64,000 bases of DNA, taken from IMG/VR virus record IMGVR_UViG_3300006100_000011, positions 1 through 64,000 of that record, one strand, 5' to 3'. The DNA is from a virus. The notes under the pieces are model-generated. The model searched no databases. It worked only from the letters and a program-made list of their open reading frames with translations, and was not told the DNA's origin. The position numbers and the translations under genes were made by a program. Shown here in pieces: positions 32,478-41,101 of this stretch (its first letter is position 1; each line of letters begins with the position of its first letter).

Positions 32478-35407
32478 TGAGAGCAAAACATTTTCTTGAA
32501 CTATATGAGGCTCAGCAAGAGTTATTTGAAGTTGAAATGAGTCCTTCAAATCTCAAGAAGTTGGCCGCTGGTGTTCCTGGTGCCAAAGTTGGCATAGAGT
32601 TTGAAATGGTCGTCCCTGATGTTGAAATTGATGATGAAGATAGATATGACGAGCCAGAAGAAGATTATAGCCATGATCCACGTCCCGATGATATTGATGA
32701 CATCGTTCGTTTCTTTGGTGGTGAAGACGAGTATGTTGGACAACAGAATAGTGATCGTGAAGTAGAACGACTAGGCGAAGAACTTACTGAAAAGTTTCAT
32801 GAATGGCAAACTGAGCAGATTGACAATGATTGGAATGGTCCAGATGGTAAAGGCTTCTTTAGAGACTGGTGTCACAATAACATAAGTGATGAAGACGTTG
32901 CCGAGCATGTAGGCAAAGGAGAAGACTTATTCGGAGAAACAGTTCCCGACAAAGAAGATTGGGAAAAGTTTATTGAAGATGAATGGGACGAACAGGGCGA
33001 TAATTATAATAGAGCCTATGAAGAATATATTGAAACTAAACGAGACGAAGGTGACTTTAGCGAAAGAGACTTTTTGCACGACATTGGCATTGATGAGATG
33101 TCGGATGTTATGAGACGAGTTAACGCAAATATTTCGTGGCCATATTACACTGCGCCGGAATCTAGTTATGGTGGTGGTGAAGCCATTGAATCTATCGGTG
33201 ATGATTTTAGTGAGGCAATTGGCAAAAAAGTTTATTCAAGCAGTGATTATCACGGCGCACGTAGAGCACCGGATGCATACTCATTAGAAACTGATAGTAG
33301 TATTAATCATAGATCAGGTGAAGCTGGATTAGAGTTTATCAGTCCTCCCATGCCTGTTGATGAAATGATTGAAGACTTAAAGAAAGTTAAAGAATGGGCT
33401 GATGACCGCGGAGCATATACTAATAATTCAACTGGTCTGCACATTAACGTTAGTGTTCCTAACTATAGTCGTGATGACCTTGACTATGTAAAGTTAGCTA
33501 TATTACTTGGCGACAAGTATGTATTAGATAAGTTTGGACGTATTGGCAATACATATGCTAAATCAGCACTTGACATTATTAAAGAAAGAGCTAATAGTCC
33601 AGCAGATGTTGATAGACTATTAAAGCAATTAAAAGGCAATATGGAAACTATTGCTAGTAAATTAATTCACAGTGGTCGCACTAACAAGTATACTAGTATT
33701 AATACTAAAGATAGCTACGTAGAATTCCGTAGTGCAGGTGGCGATTGGCTTGACAAAAACTTTGATAAGATTGAAGATACATTATTGAGATTCGTAGTAG
33801 CACTTGATGCTGCCTGCGATCCAAAGAAGTATAAGAAAGAATACTTAAAGGGTTTGTATAAGTTGCTCAAGCCTAAGGATCCAAAGAGCGATATGAGCTA
33901 TCTTGCTCGTTATATGGCTGGGGAAATCACTCGCTCAGAATATGCTAAGCAGCTTGAAAAAACTCGCACCGAACGTTTTAAAGACCAAGGTATTAGAATC
34001 CTTCACCCAGATGATGTTGAAGAAAACGATTGGGTAGTAGAATATAACGATGGTAAGAAAGAAAATACCATTTATATTGCAAACACTGATACAGTTCCTG
34101 ATGAGTCATCCGCATTTAAGGCCGCACAAAAGTTCAAGCCAAATTGGTTTAGACCAGACACGATTGAATATATCACTGTAAAGCCATTTAAGTTTGACCC
34201 TTCATTAGATGATCTTAAACTATATCGTGCTGACTATGGTCATGGGCTTACCAGCGTTGTTGCAGAAAACGAAGAAGAAGCAAGAGATTATGTACTAGCA
34301 ATGAATCCGGAATATTTTGCAGCACATCCCAATACTGAAATCACGTTGACTGACGAACATGCTAGTAAGCGTCAAATTAATCAGATGATTGAATGGCAAA
34401 CTAATAAAGTTCGTGAGGGTCTAGAATGGTCACAGCGTCCAAAGATTTGGCGTGTTAGAGTAGTTGATGGATCAAATGGTTATCAACGCTACTTCTTTAT
34501 AGCTGCAACTACAAGAGATAACGCAATTAATGTAGCGAATAAACTTGAAGGTGAAGACGTAGAAGGTATGCAAGGGTTTGATATGTATATAGATCAAAAC
34601 TATCCTGATGAGGACACATATCAAGAATATGAAAAAGCGCAAGAAGATTTAATTCAACAACGTGAACAAGAAAGACAGCGAGATAGAGAAACTACTGAGT
34701 TCAATAAAGCCGGCGAAGATGAAACTATTGACATTAGTAATCTAAAGACATATCGTTTAAGCAATTACAATGGTTATGCATATTTTGTTGCTGAAAATGG
34801 TGCTGAGGCTGTTGAAATAGCTATGAAATTAGAACCTGATAAGTTTGTTCGTCCAGAAGATATTACGGTACAAGATCAATCAGGTTTAGTATCTACCAGC
34901 CAGCCTTCGTTAATGCGTAGTATGTATAAGAGTCAGCAAGAAAAGTTAGCCCGTCTTGAGCAGTCTACTCAACCTGAGCAGTATAGCGTTTATGACACAA
35001 GCAATGGCCGCGGCGACAATATCTTTATTGCAGCAAGAACACCAGTTGAAGCGCATACAATCGCTGCTAGACTATACCCTGATATCTTCAATGATGAAAT
35101 AAGAACAGAGAGATATGGTGCCGCTACGCAAATGGATGCTAATAGATTATTGCGACAGCAAGCCGCAAGAGAGCAGGCATTAAGACAATCTAATCCACAA
35201 TTTAGCGGATCATTTGGATCTCCAGAGCCTGCATTTAGTGAACCATCATCTACTAGACAGTCTTGGAGAGTTCAAAATGTAGACTCCGGAGAAGCTCGCT
35301 ATTTCCCGGCTATTGATATGCAGGATGCTATTAACACAGCAAGACGAGAATATCCTGCAATGTTCCCACGATCTGCGGGATTGTATGCTACACGAGCAAG
35401 TAACTAA
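32477..35407 (+). CDS. Amidoligase polyvalent protein with six C-terminal repeats (976 aa)
   Basis: N-terminus MRAKHFLELYEAQ is CTS-like with LYE|A. Residues ~35-460 form a putative amidoligase (COOH-NH2 ligase, glutamine-synthetase-like fold): VGIEFEMVVP near 38, GLEFISPPMP, TGLHINVSVP with H322, and YVEFRSAGGDW. A long acidic insert lies between the first motifs. Residues ~520-976 contain about six ~60-residue repeats of the form xWRVxxxxxGxxxYFIAAxxxxDAIxxA, e.g. IWRVRVVDGSNGYQRYFFIA and SWRVQNVDSGEARYF. It may ligate amino groups to peptide substrates; target unknown. Confidence 0.75.
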   Translation: MRAKHFLELYEAQQELFEVEMSPSNLKKLAAGVPGAKVGIEFEMVVPDVEIDDEDRYDEPEEDYSHDPRPDDIDDIVRFFGGEDEYVGQQNSDREVERLGEELTEKFHEWQTEQIDNDWNGPDGKGFFRDWCHNNISDEDVAEHVGKGEDLFGETVPDKEDWEKFIEDEWDEQGDNYNRAYEEYIETKRDEGDFSERDFLHDIGIDEMSDVMRRVNANISWPYYTAPESSYGGGEAIESIGDDFSEAIGKKVYSSSDYHGARRAPDAYSLETDSSINHRSGEAGLEFISPPMPVDEMIEDLKKVKEWADDRGAYTNNSTGLHINVSVPNYSRDDLDYVKLAILLGDKYVLDKFGRIGNTYAKSALDIIKERANSPADVDRLLKQLKGNMETIASKLIHSGRTNKYTSINTKDSYVEFRSAGGDWLDKNFDKIEDTLLRFVVALDAACDPKKYKKEYLKGLYKLLKPKDPKSDMSYLARYMAGEITRSEYAKQLEKTRTERFKDQGIRILHPDDVEENDWVVEYNDGKKENTIYIANTDTVPDESSAFKAAQKFKPNWFRPDTIEYITVKPFKFDPSLDDLKLYRADYGHGLTSVVAENEEEARDYVLAMNPEYFAAHPNTEITLTDEHASKRQINQMIEWQTNKVREGLEWSQRPKIWRVRVVDGSNGYQRYFFIAATTRDNAINVANKLEGEDVEGMQGFDMYIDQNYPDEDTYQEYEKAQEDLIQQREQERQRDRETTEFNKAGEDETIDISNLKTYRLSNYNGYAYFVAENGAEAVEIAMKLEPDKFVRPEDITVQDQSGLVSTSQPSLMRSMYKSQQEKLARLEQSTQPEQYSVYDTSNGRGDNIFIAARTPVEAHTIAARLYPDIFNDEIRTERYGAATQMDANRLLRQQAAREQALRQSNPQFSGSFGSPEPAFSEPSSTRQSWRVQNVDSGEARYFPAIDMQDAINTARREYPAMFPRSAGLYATRASN

Positions 35408-36597
35408 TGAGAGCTAATGAATTCATAACCAGTCAACAGTTGGATGAAGACTGGAAGAAAACTCTAGGCACAGTAGGCGCGGCTGGTGCATTAGCATTAG
35501 GTGCTCATTCTCTTATGAAGCCAAAAAATGACTTTCAGCCTGTTACTAGAATTGATTTGTCCGCACCAAAACCACTAGCTGCTAATGTATTGCATCAAGT
35601 TAAAGCAATCATGAATAAGCCCGCTGCAAAGATATTAAAAAATGCTGCTATTAAAGCAGGGTTGAAGGGTGCAGAGTTGCAACAGTTCATGGCACAATGC
35701 GCCCACGAAACTCAGAACTTTTCTTCATTGAAAGAGTTCGGCGGCTCATTAGACTTTAGAAAATATGATCCAAAATATGCACCAAAGAAAGCAGCAATAC
35801 TAGGAAATACTAATCCCGGTGATGGTGTCAAATATCATGGGCGCGGATTTATTCAATTAACTGGTCGTGAAAACTACAAGAAAGCAGGCACTGCATTAGG
35901 ACTTCCATTAGAGAAACATCCTGAGTTAGTTGAGAAGCCTAATGTAGCAGCTAAGGTTGCATTATGGTTTTGGCAGCATCGTGTATCACCTAAGGTAAAT
36001 GACTTCACTGACACAGAACAGGCTACTAAACATATCAACTCTGGTCTTCATGGATTAGCCGACAGAGATAAAAAGTTTCAAGCACTACATCAACTAGCAT
36101 ATGTTAGAGAAGATGAGTTAGACGAATACAAAGCTGATAACGATATAAACGGTAAGGGACTTGGCACCACTGGTTATAACAGTAACGTAGACTATCGTGG
36201 ATTAAGAGTATTGATGAAGCCAAGTGACTTCTTATCACTTGCTGCACATCTTCCAAGTCCAACAAGCGTTGATTATATCGTACAGCACATGGAAAAGGGT
36301 GGAAGTTTAGGTTCTCCATTCTTGATCATTGACATTCCTGAAAAATACTTTGATGGTGACTTCACTGGCTTGAACTATGCACAAGTTGTAGGGCATGAAG
36401 GTCGCAATCGTATGCTCGCTATTCAGAAAGTAGAAGGTGATGAGCCATGTGAAGTTCATATCTTTGGTTACGGAGAAATCAGAGCCAGACACTTTACACC
36501 GGAAATCATTGAGCAACTAGAGGTTGCAATGCGTAACCAAGATGGCAAGCTAGTGTTTGCTAAGCCTGGCCAATTATTATTTGAGCCAATGGCATAA
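35407..36597 (+). CDS. GH19 lysozyme-like plus ParB-like protein with CTS-like N-terminus (396 aa)
   Basis: Begins MRANEFITSQQLDED, CTS-like with LDE|D at 13-15, then a hydrophobic stretch. Residues ~60-230 are a GH19 domain with E101 (AHETQNF) and E110, GRGFIQLTG and WFWQHR. LDE|Y near 238 leads to a C-terminal domain containing VVGHEGRNRM, reminiscent of the ParB-like DGxHR motif in a degenerate or related fold, and FGYGEIRARHF. It could be an injected peptidoglycan hydrolase, separate from the lytic enzyme at 4934. Delivery with DNA is inference. Confidence 0.75.
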   Translation: MRANEFITSQQLDEDWKKTLGTVGAAGALALGAHSLMKPKNDFQPVTRIDLSAPKPLAANVLHQVKAIMNKPAAKILKNAAIKAGLKGAELQQFMAQCAHETQNFSSLKEFGGSLDFRKYDPKYAPKKAAILGNTNPGDGVKYHGRGFIQLTGRENYKKAGTALGLPLEKHPELVEKPNVAAKVALWFWQHRVSPKVNDFTDTEQATKHINSGLHGLADRDKKFQALHQLAYVREDELDEYKADNDINGKGLGTTGYNSNVDYRGLRVLMKPSDFLSLAAHLPSPTSVDYIVQHMEKGGSLGSPFLIIDIPEKYFDGDFTGLNYAQVVGHEGRNRMLAIQKVEGDEPCEVHIFGYGEIRARHFTPEIIEQLEVAMRNQDGKLVFAKPGQLLFEPMA

Positions 36598-36603
36598 AAA
36601 AGG

Positions 36604-36632
36604 TTGACAACGGTACACACCAATGATATAGT
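36604..36632 (+). promoter_or_regulatory. Sigma70-type promoter
   Basis: TTGACA (36604-36609), 17-base spacer, TATAGT (36627-36632). A late box follows at 36650-36656, so the gene at 36684 has both an early/middle and a late promoter. Confidence 0.75.
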
Positions 36633-36649
36633 GATATTTGTCAGCAGTG

Positions 36650-36656
36650 ATAAATA
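36650..36656 (+). promoter_or_regulatory. Late promoter box
   Basis: ATAAATA 27 bases before the ATG at 36684; the leader contains AAAAAGGG as ribosome site. No strong occluding hairpin seen. Confidence 0.6.
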
Positions 36657-36683
36657 CTCTATCAAAACAAAAAGGGTTATAAA

Positions 36684-37013
36684 ATGAAGATTAACGAACT
36701 GCTCATGGAATCGTTTGATGACGAAGAAGAACTTGACATCGTAGACGATCCGGATACTGATAAGGTTCCTCACATCGTAATGCAGTTCAAGAAGGCTCTT
36801 GACAACGGTGGTCGTTCGCCTGTTATCTTCAAGGACGGTGATAAGGTGAGCATCCCTGTTGCTGTTATGGCTGACTTCCTAAACGGCTATGATTCAATGA
36901 AGCCGTTTGAGCGTGAAGAATTGCAGAAGGTTGCAACTCAGAGCCTAGAACACTTCAAGGAAGCACTTCGTACTATGAAGCGTAACACTATGCATAAGAG
37001 TATCTACCGTTAA
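36684..37013 (+). CDS. Small protein with CTS-like N-terminus (109 aa)
   Basis: MKINELLMES at the N-terminus closely matches the gene at 25931 (MKINEFINES), with LME|S as a potential cut. An acidic run DDEEELDIVDDPDTD follows, then a mixed helical region with PVIFKDGDKVSIPVAVMADFL. No domain recognised. Dual promoters suggest expression over most of the infection. Confidence 0.6.
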   Translation: MKINELLMESFDDEEELDIVDDPDTDKVPHIVMQFKKALDNGGRSPVIFKDGDKVSIPVAVMADFLNGYDSMKPFEREELQKVATQSLEHFKEALRTMKRNTMHKSIYR

Positions 37014-37058
37014 TTTGACCTACGTCAAAACCGTGTAGTTATTTTTACTCCCATATTG

Positions 37059-37065
37059 CTAAATA
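37059..37065 (+). promoter_or_regulatory. Late promoter box
   Basis: CTAAATA, the only recognisable promoter between 36650 and the late box at 44623, so it probably drives the holin-like and curli genes 37120-44587. Confidence 0.5.
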
Positions 37066-37074
37066 CATATGAAG

Positions 37075-37093
37075 CCCGTAGTTAATCTACGGG
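37075..37093 (+). other. Leader hairpin
   Basis: CCCGTAG (37075-37081) pairs with CTACGGG (37087-37093) over a TTAAT loop, followed by TTTCC. It could be a weak terminator/attenuator or an mRNA-stabilising 5' hairpin ahead of the 37120 operon. Confidence 0.55.
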
Positions 37094-37119
37094 TTTCCTA
37101 TAATACAATAGGAGTACGA

Positions 37120-37401
37120 ATGGGAGAGTTCTTTAATTTAGTAGCCCAGGTTGGCTTTCCAATCGCTGCTGCATGTGGCGCTGGTTACTTCGTATTCCTT
37201 ACATTGAAGTTTATTCTTGCGGGTGTGTCTGGTAGCGTATCAGGCATGAAAGGGATCATTTCTTCTCTTGACAATCGTGTTAAGACAATGAACCATGATG
37301 TCATTCGAATTGATACAGTAGTTAGTAATGCTCTTGGCCTAAAACCAGACGTAGATCGCATTGCTCGTGCTGATGGTAAGACGGATGCAAGGAGAGACTA
37401 A
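37120..37401 (+). CDS. One-TM holin-like protein (93 aa)
   Basis: ATG at 37120 with AATAGGAG upstream; an in-frame ATG at 37069 would add a segment encoded by the leader hairpin and is less likely. Residues ~8-30 (AQVGFPIAAACGAGYFVFLTL) form a membrane helix, followed by a coiled-coil-like region (ISSLDNRVKTMNHDVIRI). This VGFP-TM-coil layout resembles small YvrJ/BhlA-type holins. The gene at 37554 is a probable paralogue. Confidence 0.6.
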   Translation: MGEFFNLVAQVGFPIAAACGAGYFVFLTLKFILAGVSGSVSGMKGIISSLDNRVKTMNHDVIRIDTVVSNALGLKPDVDRIARADGKTDARRD

Positions 37402-37553
37402 TGCTTATTGTAGAATGTTGGCTAGACGTTCATAATAATGGAAGCATCACGATAGATGAAGATGCGTCCAGACATTTGAAGGTTGAGGAAGGAGACGAGT
37501 TTGTTGCGTTTATACGTGATGAACGTGTGATATTGGTAAAGAAGAAGAAATAA
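37401..37553 (+). CDS. AbrB/SpoVT-like small protein (50 aa)
   Basis: A 50-residue gene overlapping its neighbour by one base. GSITIDEDASRHLKVEEGDE followed by FVAFIRDERVILVKK fits the swapped-hairpin AbrB/MazE DNA-binding fold (I-T-I ... L-x-V-x-x-G-D ... V-x-L). It would be a small transcription factor or antitoxin-like protein, placed oddly between two holin-like genes. Ribosome site GGAGAG is present. Confidence 0.55.
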   Translation: MLIVECWLDVHNNGSITIDEDASRHLKVEEGDEFVAFIRDERVILVKKKK

Positions 37554-37862
37554 ATGGGCAGTGGATTAGCAGACTTAATCAACAAATATGGATTCCCCAT
37601 CATTGCTGCTGGCGGCATGGGATACCTCATATATTATGTATGGGAGTGGGCAACCAAAGAAGTTAAGCCTGTTCTCAGTGAAGCTAATACCACGTTGATT
37701 GCTCTAATTGATCGCATTAGAATGCTAGACAATGACTTGATTCGTTTAAATCAAAAAGTGAACACCGTATTGCACTTGCGCGGTAAGACTATTGAGCATG
37801 AACGTGTTGAAGCAGAACATATTATCAACCAGCCAAAGAAAGCAGAAGAACATAAGAAATAA
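37554..37862 (+). CDS. One-TM holin-like protein, paralogue of 37120 (102 aa)
   Basis: NKYGFPIIAAGGMGYLIYYVW forms a membrane helix near residues 10-30, followed by LIALIDRIRMLDNDLIRLNQ, a coiled coil parallel to that of the 37120 protein, and a charged Lys/Glu tail. YGFP-type leads are typical of UviB/BhlA-like holins. Begins immediately after the AbrB-like stop. It leads into csgF after 16 bases. Confidence 0.6.
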   Translation: MGSGLADLINKYGFPIIAAGGMGYLIYYVWEWATKEVKPVLSEANTTLIALIDRIRMLDNDLIRLNQKVNTVLHLRGKTIEHERVEAEHIINQPKKAEEHKK

Positions 37863-37878
37863 TACTAGGGAGAGAATA

Positions 37879-38325
37879 ATGATAAGAAAAATAATGATAT
37901 TACTTTCTCTATGTGCAAGTAGTACAGCATATGCAGATCCAATAGTACAGCAATTCAAAGACCCATCCTTTAGTGGCTATGGCTGGTCTACTCATGTCCT
38001 ACAAGTTGAAGCAGCAATGGAAGCACATAAAGCATCAAACGATAATGCTATTGCTACTGCTCAAGCAAATGCTGTATCAGCCGCTGCAAATACTCCATTA
38101 GCAAAGTTCATCAATCTATTCACTAGCCAAGTATATGCACAACTTGCTACACAGTTGTCTAATAATCTATTTCAAACAGGTGGCTCGGCTACTACTGGCA
38201 CATTTAACTTAGATGGTAACACTATTAGCTATGTGAAAACAGGAACTAATGTTCAACTTACTGTAATAGACAAGACGGGTAATCAAACTGTAGTAACAGT
38301 TCCGATTGCTACGTTTGCGTTTTAA
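37879..38325 (+). CDS. csgF: CsgF-like curli assembly factor
   Basis: Signal peptide (first ~20 residues, ending TAYA|D), then FKDPSFSGYG, matching the CsgF N-terminal FRNPNFGG segment that plugs into the CsgG pore. The C-terminal ~60 residues follow the CsgF pattern: NLFTSQVYAQLATQLSNNLF, then ISYVKTGTNVQLTVIDKTGN ending in a short beta segment. Length 148 compares with 138 in E. coli. It would extend the CsgG channel and link it to curlin nucleation. Gene order csgF-csgG differs from E. coli csgDEFG only in missing csgD and csgE. Confidence 0.85.
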   Translation: MIRKIMILLSLCASSTAYADPIVQQFKDPSFSGYGWSTHVLQVEAAMEAHKASNDNAIATAQANAVSAAANTPLAKFINLFTSQVYAQLATQLSNNLFQTGGSATTGTFNLDGNTISYVKTGTNVQLTVIDKTGNQTVVTVPIATFAF

Positions 38326-38335
38326 GGAGTAAGTT

Positions 38336-39163
38336 ATGAAGAAACTTATTCTATTATTAGCTGCTACCACGATGCTTACAGGGTGTGTTGGTGCAATACA
38401 TCCTAGACTAAACCAAGACAACGAATTATTACGCTCTAAGCCAAAAGTAGTTACTTTTGCTAATAAAAAAGTGTTCGATTCTATTCCTGAATTAGATGGG
38501 CCACCAATTCCTATTGCAGTATATGCATTCACAGATAAGACTGGACAAAGAAAGCCATCATCAACTACAGCGTCATTTAGTAGCGCAGTAACACAAGGCG
38601 GTGAGGCTTATCTAATCAAGACATTGGGTGATGCGGCAGGCGGCAAATGGTTTAAACCAGTTGAACGTGTTGGCATTGATAGTCTCATTAAAGAACGTCA
38701 ATTGATTCGTCAAATGCGTGAACAAGAATTCGGTGAAAAGGCTGAACCTCTGCCGCCATTAATGGTTGCAGGCCTTATCATTGAAGGTGGTATTATTGAT
38801 TACAATAGTAACACTAAAACAGGAGGTAATGGTGTTCGTTACTTAGGAATAGGTCCGAACACTCAGTACAGTGAAGATATGGTCGTCATCAGTATGCGAC
38901 TTGTATCAACACAAACCGGTGAAGTGCTAGATAGTGTTACTGTAACCAAGACAGTACTATCAACATCTGAAGGGATCACTGCTTTTAAGTTCTTTGATTT
39001 AGGAACACAAGCATTTGAACTTGACGGGCAGCAAACAGCAAACGAACCGGGAAGTTATGCTATACGCAGTGCCATAGAACTCGGTGTAGCAGAACTAATT
39101 AAAAGTGGTGAAAAGAAAGGACTTTGGCACTATAAAACCACTATTACTAAAGCAACAAAATAA
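38336..39163 (+). CDS. csgG: CsgG-like curli secretion pore lipoprotein
   Basis: Outer membrane secretion channel. The N-terminus has a lipobox LTGC with Cys at 17. The body shows IPIAVYAFTDKTGQRKP, GGKWFKPVERVGIDSLIKER, EGGIIDYNSNTKTGG and YLGIGPNTQYSEDMVVISMR, all in the order of E. coli CsgG, with GLWHYK near the end. Length 275 matches (277 in E. coli). Ten bases separate it from csgF. Together they could form a CsgG-CsgF channel in the infected cell envelope. Confidence 0.95.
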   Translation: MKKLILLLAATTMLTGCVGAIHPRLNQDNELLRSKPKVVTFANKKVFDSIPELDGPPIPIAVYAFTDKTGQRKPSSTTASFSSAVTQGGEAYLIKTLGDAAGGKWFKPVERVGIDSLIKERQLIRQMREQEFGEKAEPLPPLMVAGLIIEGGIIDYNSNTKTGGNGVRYLGIGPNTQYSEDMVVISMRLVSTQTGEVLDSVTVTKTVLSTSEGITAFKFFDLGTQAFELDGQQTANEPGSYAIRSAIELGVAELIKSGEKKGLWHYKTTITKATK

Positions 39164-39174
39164 GGATTATAACG

Positions 39175-39969
39175 ATGAAAATAATAATGAAAGCACTAAT
39201 TCTTGGTTCGTTGTTGGTATCGGGCACTGCATTTGCTCAGCAAGCAAGCACTCCTACTACAGCAGTTCTTCCTACTGCGCCGACTCCTCCTGCTATTGTA
39301 ACTACTTCACCGAACGAAGTTGAAGCAGCAGCAGTGGCAACAACTAACAAAGTATACATCAATCAGTCAGGCGGTAGTGTGAATGTCAACATTCAACAGA
39401 CTGGCACTGCTGATATAGTCGGCACATTAGCTGATCCTATCTATCTACGTGGTGATAGCAACGCTGTTACTGTTATTCAAACTGGTAACAGCAACACACT
39501 ATTAATGGGTATTGTCGGTGATACTGGCGCAGGAACAGGCACCAATTCTACTATTAGACAGATTGGAAACAACAACAGTGCTGATATTCGTTGCGGAACT
39601 TATCAGAATGATGCAAATTGTAATGGATTGAATCTAAATGACAAGTTTGTTGGTAACAACAATACTCTTGCATTCCACGGCGCAGCAGCAAACATTACAC
39701 AAACAATTGATACTAACGGCAACAATAATGCAATTACTGTTACTGTCACTGCTCCTAATTCTTCACAGAACTTGTATTTCACTGGTGATAGCAACACTAT
39801 CAATGTAACACAAACTGATACGGCCGGCACATACGGGCACAGTTTATGGGCCAACTTCACTGGAAGCAACAACACGGTAACAACGCAGCAGTATGGTGCG
39901 TCAGAAACTGTTGTTCACATTCAAAGTGTAGGGTCTAATGGCGTTTACAATATCAAAACTGGTCACTAA
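39175..39969 (+). CDS. Curlin-repeat secreted protein (CsgA/CsgB-like)
   Basis: Signal peptide cleaved after TAFA (about residue 21). A Pro/Thr/Ala-rich spacer leads to repeats with Q-x-G and G-N-x-N spacing: VYINQSGGSVNVNIQQTG, AVTVIQTGNSNTLL, IRQIGNNNSADIR, then ITQTIDTNGNNNAIT and later copies. These are curlin-type amyloid repeats, though spacing is more irregular than in CsgA. It would be the fibre subunit exported through CsgG. An in-frame ATG four codons in is an alternative start. Overlaps the FecR gene by 32 bases. Confidence 0.75.
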   Translation: MKIIMKALILGSLLVSGTAFAQQASTPTTAVLPTAPTPPAIVTTSPNEVEAAAVATTNKVYINQSGGSVNVNIQQTGTADIVGTLADPIYLRGDSNAVTVIQTGNSNTLLMGIVGDTGAGTGTNSTIRQIGNNNSADIRCGTYQNDANCNGLNLNDKFVGNNNTLAFHGAAANITQTIDTNGNNNAITVTVTAPNSSQNLYFTGDSNTINVTQTDTAGTYGHSLWANFTGSNNTVTTQQYGASETVVHIQSVGSNGVYNIKTGH

Positions 39970-41101
39970 GACTCTTGGAATCCTATTGCTTGCTTTAGCC
40001 TCACCCGCTTTAGCAAGCATAGGTTCCATAACAGAGGCAAAAGGCGGAGGGCAGATCAGAAGAGGGCCCAGTGCTATGCCTGCTGGTAGAGGTGCCGGCA
40101 TTGAAAAGATGGATACTGTCTCTACTAATAGTCAAGGCAAGTTCAAGATAGTGTTTGTTGACGCTACTACAGTCAACATTACTGAAAATAGTAGACTTGT
40201 CATTGACGCCTTTGTGTTTGATAATAACAATAAAGCTAAAGGAAAATTAGGACTTAAGGTAGCATTAGGCACTGTGCGCTATGCATCAGGTGCTCTCGCT
40301 CACGGTAATCCAAAAGGTGTAAACATTCGCACACCAACTGCTACTATTGCTGTTCGTGGTACAGACTTTGTTATGAGTGTTGATGAAGCTGGCCGCTCAA
40401 CAGTTGTTCTGGTTCCAAGTTGCTTTGACGATAAAGATATTACCAAAACAAACTTTGATTGTCCAGCTGGCGCAATTGATGTTATAACGGCATCAGGTGT
40501 TGTGTCAATGACTAAGCCATTCCAAGCAACTGTTGTAGAGAATGCATTTGCTCCCCCAAGTCCGCCGGTCATCGTTAATCCAGCAATGAAAGCACTTAAC
40601 AATACGATTCAGATTGCTCCACTAGCTACAGATGATGGGCAGAGCTTGCTTAAGGTAGCAAGAGAGGCAGTAAAAAAGTTTGTTAACCCTTCTAAAGCTG
40701 CATCAGATGATAACAAGGACCCTAACTCCGGAACAGGAGACAACGTTGAACAAGTTGCAATAGCTATTCAACCAAGACAGGCTACGCAAGCTGAGATTGA
40801 ACAGGTCTATGAGGACATTAATGGTGCGTTACCTAAACAAACCATATACACAAACGTTTCACCCACGTATAGAAAGAAAATTCAAGAGGGTTGGGTCTAT
40901 GCAAGAATATCTGATGATAAAAATCAGATAGTAGGAGTTTGGGTCCCTAAAGATTCAGAAGTACAAGTCGTATCATCACAGAATGGCATCGTTGACGCAT
41001 ATAACTTTATGGATCACAAATGGACTACATCAGGTACAGGTAGACCCCAAGGTACTATCACTGTTATACAGAACGGTGCTCCACCGGACATGAACAAATG
41101 A
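39938..41101 (+). CDS. FecR-domain exported protein
   Basis: Signal peptide (cleavage after SPALA, about residue 26), then a FecR domain at ~40-160: DATTVNITENSRLVID, GTVRYASGALAHGNPKGVNI and TPTATIAVRGTDFVM. Residues ~215-300 are disordered and Lys/Asp-rich; the C-terminal ~90 form a small Trp-containing domain. Proteins of this type are often encoded beside CHASE2-type cyclases, as here, and probably sense or anchor in the periplasm. It starts inside the curlin gene, indicating coupling. Confidence 0.8.
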   Translation: MAFTISKLVTKTLGILLLALASPALASIGSITEAKGGGQIRRGPSAMPAGRGAGIEKMDTVSTNSQGKFKIVFVDATTVNITENSRLVIDAFVFDNNNKAKGKLGLKVALGTVRYASGALAHGNPKGVNIRTPTATIAVRGTDFVMSVDEAGRSTVVLVPSCFDDKDITKTNFDCPAGAIDVITASGVVSMTKPFQATVVENAFAPPSPPVIVNPAMKALNNTIQIAPLATDDGQSLLKVAREAVKKFVNPSKAASDDNKDPNSGTGDNVEQVAIAIQPRQATQAEIEQVYEDINGALPKQTIYTNVSPTYRKKIQEGWVYARISDDKNQIVGVWVPKDSEVQVVSSQNGIVDAYNFMDHKWTTSGTGRPQGTITVIQNGAPPDMNK

